Shown: positions 56,291 through 64,000 of the stretch, one piece after another
Numbering within the stretch: the first letter of the stretch is position 1
Layout of the letters: the number at the start of each line of letters is the position of its first letter
Source: Isoetes taiwanensis
Lineage: Eukaryota; Streptophyta; Lycopodiopsida; Isoetales; Isoetaceae
DNA: 64,000 nucleotides
NCBI GenBank assembly: GCA_021234155.1
Contig: JAJEKV010000040.1
Location: forward strand, 5,045,229 to 5,109,228
Reading direction: 5' to 3'
Notes under the pieces: model-generated
What the model saw: only the letters and a program-made list of their open reading frames with translations
Told to the model about the DNA's origin: nothing
Database searches by the model: none
Program-made: the position numbers and the translations under genes

Positions 56291-57107
56291 GGAAATCACG
56301 GATGTTTGAAATCTTTAGCGACAAAGAGAAGAATGAATCCGGCTTTTTTGGAAGCGAAGAATCTGGTGATAAAAAGTATGCAGCTTGATTCCATCAACCA
56401 TATCGACCTTCTCCTCACTTTGCAAAAGATGGGTTCAAGCTCGGGCACTCTTCTCCGAGCTGTTGCGGCCCTAAAGAATGGGGTTTATAGAACCACAATT
56501 GTGGCCGAGAGAAAAGAGCCAACAAGAACCAAAACCTTTGTTACGGCAGAATTTGGTGGAGCAAGGTCTCCCTAAAAGGTGGTAGATAAATGGATTTGAA
56601 ACTTTCCCTCGAGCCCAGAAGAATGGTATAAGGATTTCAAGTTCTATCTTGAATGCACCTGCTGATGTAGTGGTCTCCACGGAGAATATAAAATGCAAAT
56701 TACCCGGATACCCGGAGGCTTTTTTTGTCGGCTCAATGGATGCGACATCACGGACAAAAATAATTTTTTTATTCCAGAAGATGTGTCACTCTATACTTGT
56801 CCCAAGCTGCTATGAACTCAAAAAGAACACGCATCCATTCGGACACATGGATCAACCCCATATCTTCTCGTCGATTTAGCATGGATAATAGTTCTAAGTT
56901 TGGATTTGATTGGCCTCCAAATATCCCACAGTCTTTTTGCATGAAATCGGCTTGGTTGAAATATCCGCGATTACTTTAAACCATTGACATAAAAACTTTC
57001 GAACCATGGCACTATTGTAGAATATATTAACTCCCTTTCAACCTTGAAACTAGTCTGCATGTTGCCATCACAATTTTAAACCATTGTAATCTTCAATTAA
57101 GTTACCC
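56291..57107. other. Unassigned segment left of the piggyBac-like element
   Basis: Minus-strand open piece at 56471-56698 (ETTTSAGAFKIELEILIPFF) and scattered short frames; no domain recognised. If the TTAA element inserted into a copia LTR, part of that LTR may extend into this stretch. Confidence 0.3.
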
Positions 57108-59739
57108 TTAACACTAGAGTTGTTCCGGGGACCATTTCCGGTCCATGGACGAAAATAGTCCACCATACCCCTGCCATAAAGCCGATATATCTCACAAGTC
57201 AAATTTTAATTTTTAAAATATAACACCACTATTTGAGTCTTCACTTGATTCTTAACAACCTGTGAGAATTTCATGACCATTGGATTCACCTTTATATTGG
57301 TATGATTGTTCAAACTTTGAAGAATTTGGCAGTTTTTACAGCATTCTAGAACTGCATTCTAGAACTGCATTCTTCAATTTTCTAGCATAAAAGTGTCTAA
57401 ACCTTGCGAAATATGAAATTAATTGATATATTATAATAAAACACATCAATTTGCATGTTTCCATGTTTTGCGCTATCATTTGATATCAATTGAAATTAAG
57501 CCAAACCCTATTTTGCTTAAAAATGTTGCATGAGGTTCAAGAATTATTTCTCTCTTATTATTGCAAGTTTTGACTTAATTTTTGTGACAATGAGTCCTTA
57601 ACTAGGCAACCTATAGTTCAAAGAATTTTTTTTATGTTTATATGTTTTATTAGTATCGTTATTAACTAAAGAAATTATTATGCTGAAATTCAAAATAAAA
57701 ATATGTGTTAAAAGTGCTTCAATAAACCCCATCTATAAGTCTCATAAGGATAGTAAATGATGCATTCTAATTAACTCTATGTAGGAATTTACTTTATCAA
57801 CATAAATATAGTGTAACTAGGGTATAACCATGCATTATCTAGATCTAAACAAGCTCTAATATAATAGGATGAACACAAAGAAAGGTTCCAAAGTGCACTG
57901 ATTACACCTTTATAGGTCTAATACTCAACAATAATGTAGGTAGTGATAGTTATTGATGAATAGAAGACAATATCGAAGTTTAGCCATGACTATAAATAAA
58001 TAGATCAAAAGACTTTTAAGTATTACTGTTTTTCTAGTTCATCTAAAATATTGACTTATTGCACTATATTTCTTCCATAAGCCTTTTAAATGGCACAATA
58101 TATGATAAAAGGGGATATTGAGATCCTTGTTGTGGTCTTATTAAAAAAAAATGAAGAAACCTACTTACTTTCCACTATTATAAAGTTAGACAATGTGTGG
58201 CTGCTCCAAAATGTTGTAGTCTAAGTAGGACCATAGTACATGTAGATCAACTTTTATGATAGGCTATAAATTTTGTAAATTTGAACCTTTGTTGGCAATA
58301 TATATCTCAAATTTCATGTTAGAATAATATATTATATACAAGATTTGAATATAAATAAGCATGGACTATTTATAGGTTCAGGATTAAACCAACCGGATTG
58401 AGTATTTATTTGCATTGGCTCTATTCATTTTGTTCCCTACAATAATATTATGATTTCTCATCGTCTATAAGATAATCTTTGAAAGGTGTAAGTGGACTTT
58501 CTCATACATTCAAAGTAGCCTTTAACTACTTAATTTTTGTGCTCCGATATCACCTTTTAGATAGACAATCCTCCCTAATCAACCAATGTTATCATATATA
58601 ATATGATATAAACTATATTCTAAAGAATTGATTAAGATGATGATGTTCTTGACTTTTAAATGAGAGGCCATGTGGACCAATAATTGGCATCGGCACAGCA
58701 GTCTATCTTGATCTTCTTTAGTCATACCTTTTCATATTTTTCCTTGGTTCATTTTGCATTGTTATCTTAACTTTGGGAAGCTTTGAAATATGGTGCTTGA
58801 AGTTCATTTTCAAGGCACAAATCTAGAGATCAAATATGGAAAATATTTGATGATAACTTGGAACTAACACTAAAAGTTTTAGCCCAAACCTAGCAATAGA
58901 TATTTTTTATTGATAGAGGATCTCATGAAATACTAATATCCTAAAATTGACGAGATCAATAAGGTAAAAAGTTATTGATTTAAAATGAACATGTGGACCA
59001 ATAATGGTCTTATGTCTGAGAAACCTTTATTGATTTATCATGATCGTGCCTTTTGCTCTTTTTTCTTTACTTGTTTTTCATTGGTTTCATATCCATACAA
59101 GCATTCATATATGATTTTTTTTTAATGACATCTTGTTTTCAATAAATTTCCTTGGATATAACAAAATAGACATCAATTAAAAGCTACTTAAAATTGTTAC
59201 TATAAGTTAAAATTTGAAGCTTCAAGTCTGAGCCAACAAATATTTTTTATGCATGGAACAATTAGTCAACTACTTATATACCAAATTTGGCGTAAAAAAA
59301 TCATTTTCATGCAAAAGTTATTGAATTTTAATTGAAAGCGACCTTAAGGAACCATTATCGGTCCACATAAGGAAAAGCTGTTTTGACCCTGTCATGTTTG
59401 GTGACTATATCTTCCTTTCTAGACTTGGATTGGAACAAGGTTTTTGTGCACTAATCCTTATCTCGTATAGAAAAATACCATTATAATGAAAAAAAATCAA
59501 AAAATCCTTTTATTTGAGGCAGGTTTTACATTATGTAAACATGAAACAAAGCTGGACTTGACCCCCTTGATTCACCTAAACATAACTTTCAATTTTGGGG
59601 GTATATGCATTTTTAACTATTTTTTTTACATTGCAACATGACTGCCATATATTAACATGTAGAAAGGGTTTAAGCTGAATTTTATGCCATTGATTTTTTA
59701 TATGAATTTTAACCATGGCTGGGACAACTCTAGTGTTAA
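57108..59739 (+). mobile_element. piggyBac-like element with TTAA ends, decayed
   Basis: Terminal inverted repeats CACTAGAGTTGT(T/C)CC start at 57112 and, on the minus strand, at 59735. They are directly flanked by TTAA at 57108-57111 and 59736-59739, the target duplication of piggyBac elements. At about 58021-58185 one plus-strand frame, with only two stops in about 48 codons, resembles the core of a piggyBac (DDE_Tnp_1_7) transposase: FSSSSKIL, YCTI, LP-AF-MAQYMIKGDIEIL and KKNEETYLLSTI. A weaker HVDQLL near 58232 resembles the MGGVDxxDQ block. Element length (2.6 kb) fits an autonomous size. The rest of the transposase is unreadable. CACTA-type transposons share the CACTA start but make 3-bp duplications, which do not fit here. 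Confidence 0.65.
58021..58185 (+). pseudogene. piggyBac-like transposase core remnant
   Basis: Residue order matches family knowledge: F-S-S near a DNYFSS-type block, then Y-C-T-I in place of the GTxR region, L-P, K-G-D, and finally Y-L-L-S-T, the usual xLLST block before the VD catalytic region. Two in-frame stops (in LP-AF and AF-MAQ) show decay. It would have cut and pasted the element at TTAA. Alternative: chance similarity, made less likely by the independent TTAA/TIR boundaries. Confidence 0.6.
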
Positions 59740-60035
59740 GGTATGAAAATAACCCCATTATCTGAGAGAGAGAGTTCTAAGTTTTGCTTTAACATGCTCT
59801 TTTGTCTGCATGTTCTTGGTTTCAACCACTGCTATTAGTTTACGCTAGACTTGCTTCAATATTTGTACAAGATTTACATGAACAAATAACTAACATTCCC
59901 CTTCATGCAATCTTCCTTGCCATTATATTGAGCTGCTTTTCTCAAGGTGCGAAACCTTCAAGTGACAATGCTTTGGTTAAGAGGTGCGCCATTTGATCAA
60001 TTTGGATTAATGTAAGTAAGATGAACCAAATGCTT
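59740..60035 (-). mobile_element. Ty1-copia 3' end: polypurine tract and LTR start
   Basis: Minus strand: after the RNase H frame comes a LTYINPN-like tail, then GAAGGGGA (59896-59903) as a polypurine tract and TGTTAG at 59895 downward as the likely LTR start. The LTR runs toward lower coordinates and meets the piggyBac-like element at 59739, so its end cannot be placed. Confidence 0.5.
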
Positions 60036-60680
60036 TCAACCATATCTCATTATAAAGTGAAGTTCCATCTCTATATGCTTACATCTTTCATGTAGAACAG
60101 GATTTCTTGACATGGCTATACAGCTTGTGTTATCACAAAAAATAACAGTAGGTTCAGTCCGTTCTACACCTAATTCAGTCAGCAATCTTCTTTCCCATAC
60201 TACTTCTTTAGTCAATAGAGCTGCAGCATTGTATTCTGCCTCTGCACTAGAAAGGGCTATGCTTCCTTGCTTTTTGCATTTCCAAGCTACAGGGGCACCT
60301 CCCATTAGCACAACATATCCTGAAGTTGACTTCCTTTGGTCTAAATCCCCAACCCAATCAGAGTCACAGTAGGCTTTTAATTGCAACTCATTTGAGTTAT
60401 ATATAATGCCAATATTCAAGGTTCCTTTTAGATATCTCAAAATCCTTTTTGCAGCTATCCAATGTTCTAAACCAGGGTTATGATTGTACCTGCTTAAGAT
60501 TTTTACCCCAAAAGCAATATCTGGTCTTGTGCAGTTAGCTAGATAAGCCAAGCACCCAATTAGTGATCTGTAGGGTGTGTTCTCCATTTGTTTTTTCTCT
60601 TTTTCTGTTTTTGGACACATATATTGGGTCCACTTTGTGCCGGAACCAAGGGTAATGCGTGCTATATTAGGTCCACTCAC
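60036..60680 (-). pseudogene. Ty1-copia RNase H domain, 5'-truncated
   Basis: An uninterrupted 214-codon frame. YRSLIGCLAYLANCTRPDIA and AAKRILRYLKGT of the connection region precede RNase H with YCDSDWVGDLDQRKSTSGYV (catalytic Asp), ALSSAEAEYNAA (catalytic Glu), VIFCDNTSCI (catalytic Asp) and HERCKHIEMELHFI. It would degrade the RNA strand during reverse transcription. The frame begins only because the duplicated array segment cuts in at 60680; RT, integrase and gag are absent. Open frame and conserved residues suggest a fairly young element. Confidence 0.9.
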
Positions 60681-62318
60681 TAGGATTTCTCCTTCCCTTT
60701 TTTTATTTTAATCTAACATTGGTTGCAACTAAATCCACTTTTATGGAAGTTTCAGGTGACCTCCTTATAAAAATCAAGGGCCACGATTTCGATTTCTCCC
60801 CCTTGATCCGATGGTCTGTGGATGTGTTGTATGCTCCTCATGCATGGCCATGCATGCCCCATGCATGACTCATCCATAATCCAATGGCTCACATTGTGCC
60901 ACTCAATCAATGCCCCCAATCCGATGGTAAAGAAGCTTGTTACATATTTTAACATGTCTTATACACCATGGGTACATCGCTTTCAAGGCACACATAGAAT
61001 AATTTTATACATATACAAGTGTTTGTAATATGAGGGACTTGCTTAAAGCCCGAAGATTCTATGAAGGTTCTCTTAGATATGAAGATTCTCTTAGATTCTC
61101 TAAAATTCCATCAAGATTCCCTTAGATTCTCAAAACTTTTAGGAAGATTCCCCTAGATTCTCTTTGAGATTCTCTTAGATTCTCCTAGATTCCCAAAAGT
61201 TTTCTTACATTCTTAATGTTCTATAAAGATTCCCCTTAGATTCTTTATATTCTATGGAGATTCCCCTAGATTTTCTTAAGATTCCCAAAGATTCTCTAAA
61301 GATTCCCCTACATTCCAAAAGAATACCCCAAGATTCCTCTAGGTTCTCCAAGATTCTATCAAGATTCTCCTAGATTCTTCTAGATTCTCCAAGATTCCAT
61401 TAAGATTCCAATAGATTCTTAAAGATATTATGAAGATTCCATTAGATTCTCATAGATTCCCAAAGATTAATTTAAGACTCCCTAATATTCTCTAAAGATT
61501 CCCCAGATTCCAAAAAGAATACCCAAGATTCCTCTAGATTCTCCAAGATTCTATCAAGATTCTTCTAGATTCTCTAAGATTCCATTAAGATTCCTCTAGT
61601 CTCTTAAAGATTTTTTCAAGATTTCCCTAGATTCCCAAAGAAACGCTTGAGATTCCTCTAGTTCCCATAGATTCTATGAAGATTCCCCTAGATTCCCCAA
61701 GATTCCATCAAGTTTCCTGGTTCTTAAAGATTTTATCAAGATTCCCTTAGATTCCCTTACATTCTCAAAGATGCTCTCTTGAGATTCCCATAGATTCTCA
61801 TGATATTCCTCTGGATTCTCTAAGATCCTATAAAGATTCTTCTAGATTCCCTCAACTTACCATAGATTCCTTGAAACTCGAACATTCCAAAAAGATTCTT
61901 AATGTTCGATCATGTTGGCTCCAACTTTGTCAAAGCATCACTCATTGGAAAGCTCTCGACGAGAGGAATCCAACAGCATAGGTCCCACCTTCATCCCGGA
62001 AGATCACCGCAAGCTACGCGGTCGTTGAAGGCGATTAAACGAAAGGAAGCTTCCTAGAATGTCCGCTAATAAATGCTTTACCACCTCATTACTTTTTTTT
62101 ATTAATGAGGGTGCCACCTCACCTCCTTTAAAAAAAAATTAATTTAATATTAAAAAGTTAATGGCTAGGATTTATGCTCACTTTTTGATCTAACGGTTAA
62201 GATCTGCTACACCAAATTCACTTTTTGGCACCTTCCTTGCACCTTCCCCAAAAAATCAAGGGCTAGGATTTCACCTTCCCCTTTGATCCAACGGTTCATA
62301 GATGGGGTGTATGCCCCC
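60680..62318. repeat. Copy of the left edge, part A (matches ~1511-3126)
   Basis: Starts at CTAGGATTTCTCC, equivalent to 1511, offset 59169-59172. It contains a module part, an AGATTC array (61046-61910) and a second module (61917-62318). It shows more differences from the left copy than part B, for example CCCGGAAGATCACCGC at ~61995 versus CCCCTCTACCGC at ~2815. Confidence 0.9.
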
Positions 62319-64000
62319 AGATCTTATGAAGATTCCTTTAGATTCTCCTAGATTCCCAAAGATTAATTTAAGACTCCCTAATATTCTCTAAAGATTCCCC
62401 TAGATTCCAAAAGAATACTCCAAGATTCCTCTAGATTCTCCAAGATTCTATCAAGATTCTTCTAGATTCTCTAAGATTCCATTAAGATTCCTCTAGGCTC
62501 TTAAAGATTTTTTCAAGATTTCCCTAGATTCCCAAAGAAACGCTTGAGATTCCTCTAGTTCCCATAGATTCTATGAAGATTCCCCTAGATTATCAAGTTT
62601 CCTGGTTCTTAAAGATTTTATCAAGATTCCCTTAGATTCCCTTACATTCTCAAAGATGCTCTCTTGAGATTCCCATAGATTCTCATGATATTCCTCTGGA
62701 TTCTCTAAGATCCTATAAAGATTCTTCTAGATTCCCTCAACTTACCATAGATTCCTTGAAACTCGAACATTCCAAAAAGATTCTTAATGTTCGATCATGT
62801 TGGCTCCAACTGTGTCAAAGCATCACTCATTGGAAAGCTCTCGACGAGAGGAATCCAACAGCATAGGTCCCACCTTCATCCGACCCCTCTACCGCAAGCT
62901 ACGTGCTGTTGAAGGCGATTAAACGAAAGGAAGCTTCCTAGAATGTCCGCTAATAAATGCTTTACCACCTCATTATTTTTTTTTTATTAATGAGGGTGCC
63001 ACCTCACCTCCTTTAAAAAAAAATTTAATTTAATATTAAAAAGTTAATGGCTAGGATTTATGCTCACTTTTTGATCTAACTAAAGATCTCACACACCTAA
63101 ATTCACTTTTTGGCACCTTCCTTGCACCTTCCCCAAAAAATCAAGGGCTAGGATTTCACCTTCCCCTTTGATCCAACGGTTCATAGATGGGGTGTATGCC
63201 CCCATGTATGACTCATGCATGCCCCCATCAAAATCCAAGGGCTTAAGCTATGCCACCTCACCAACTTTTTATCCAAGTGCCAAGATCAAAACTTTATATG
63301 TAATGTGCTATTTTATGACCACCCCCATGAGTTTCTATATACATATTAAGATAAGATAAGATAAGATAATGATATATATACACATACACACACATATATA
63401 CAAGTTTTTGTACTATGAGTAGTTGCATTATGAGTGGTTGTACCATGAATGATATTAGGCAGGACCCAACAGTCACACAACAAAGCAATGTTAGGGTGGT
63501 GAGTACGTTATTTGTCCTAAACCATCATCCCAGACTTATCTTACTAAGACCAAATAGAATTAGACAACCTCTTTACACAAAGTAAAACCACAACCTCTTT
63601 ACACAAAGTAAGACCAAATAGTGTCGAGCTACAATAATCAATAAATGAACTACTGCACTATTCATAAGGTTAAGTTAAAGAGGCCCTTTAAACAAATTTA
63701 GTTACCAAGCTAGAGCAAACGACTAGTTATGTTAATGCACGTCATTGTTCCCTTAGATTCTCCAAGATTCCATCTAAATTGCCATAGATTCTTAGAGATT
63801 TTATGACGATTCTCCTAGATTCCCCAAGATTCTATGAAGATTCTCTTAGATTCTCTAAGATTCCATCAAGATTCTTCTAGATTCTCAAAGATTCTAGAAA
63901 GATTTCCTTAGACTCCCCTAGATTCCCAAAGATTCTCTTAGATTTCCTAGATTCCCCCCACAGCACTTCCAAGATTTCTTCTAGATTAGCATAGATTCTT
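62319..64000. repeat. Copy of the left edge, part B (matches ~2250-3932)
   Basis: At 62318/62319 the sequence jumps from module back into the array (equivalent to 2250) and then follows the left copy to the end of the window, offset ~60068. It is close to identical to 2250-3932 over most of its length. The tandem step relative to part A is about 897 bases. Includes the AAGAT microsatellite at ~63347 and a duplicated ACAACCTCTTTACACA piece at ~63565-63600. Confidence 0.9.

Noticed and set aside
57112-59735. CACTA (En/Spm) transposon
   Set aside because: Termini begin CACTA, but the flanks are TTAA on both sides rather than a 3-bp direct duplication (TAA left, TTA right), and the internal peptide resembles piggyBac.
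1-64000. CRISPR arrays, operons, bacterial promoters or origins
   Set aside because: Spliced plant-type exons, LINEs and microsatellites show a eukaryotic nuclear sequence. The repeat arrays lack regular unique spacers.

Overview
The window looks like a piece of a large, repeat-dominated land-plant nuclear genome. Evidence: exons of an LRR-malectin receptor-like kinase with conventional GT donors, L1-type and other LINEs with plant-style architecture, Ty1-copia RNase H, tRNA-like SINE heads, and huge AT-rich introns. The mix (no compact genes, several LINE families, very long introns) would suit a fern or a gymnosperm, but I cannot identify the species. No gene here is clearly intact.

Layout. 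1-5640: irregular arrays of the hexamer AGATTC alternate with a shared non-repetitive module. 5640-10480: intergenic sequence, a strongly diverged histone H3-like coding remnant (7313-8480, minus) and a candidate LTR/primer-binding site beside it. 10480-20310: degenerate TTCTAGAA-type arrays, interrupted by a complete-length L1-like LINE (10956-17253, minus, exact 16-bp target duplication), then a SINE head and a ~50-bp minisatellite. 20530-21480: ~196-bp direct repeats, one carrying a 239-bp TIR element with an 8-bp target duplication. 21540-27065: a second LINE family (plus strand) with 190-bp 5' monomers and an ATTCT pentamer tail. 27085-28480: two diverged tandem ~690-bp composites, each ending in a tRNA-like head.

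28630-55203 holds, in the correct order on the plus strand, LRR exons, LRR/linker exons, a malectin exon, a transmembrane exon and kinase exons of one LRR-VIII-type receptor kinase. It is spread over about 26.5 kb and broken by frameshifts, two altered splice acceptors and a damaged catalytic loop. Its introns contain three-quarters of the named repeats in that span: strand-asymmetric GGGAAAA arrays, LINE fragments from three families, a copia remnant, minisatellites and a second, unrelated LRR block next to AAAATCGCTTAAGCGATTTT palindromes.

55650-56290 is a third purine array. 57108-59739 is a 2.6-kb TIR element bounded by TTAA with a decayed piggyBac-like transposase segment. It lies beside a minus-strand Ty1-copia 3' end (RNase H, polypurine tract, LTR start). 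60680-64000 is a near copy of the left edge of the window (about 1511-3932) with an extra ~897-bp tandem duplication. Nothing here works together as a pathway; the window records nested insertions into a decaying receptor kinase locus. The most notable items are the piggyBac-like relic, the H3-like gene with a long charged tail, the heat-shock-element-like arrays, and the precisely dated insertions (LINE, 239-bp TIR element).
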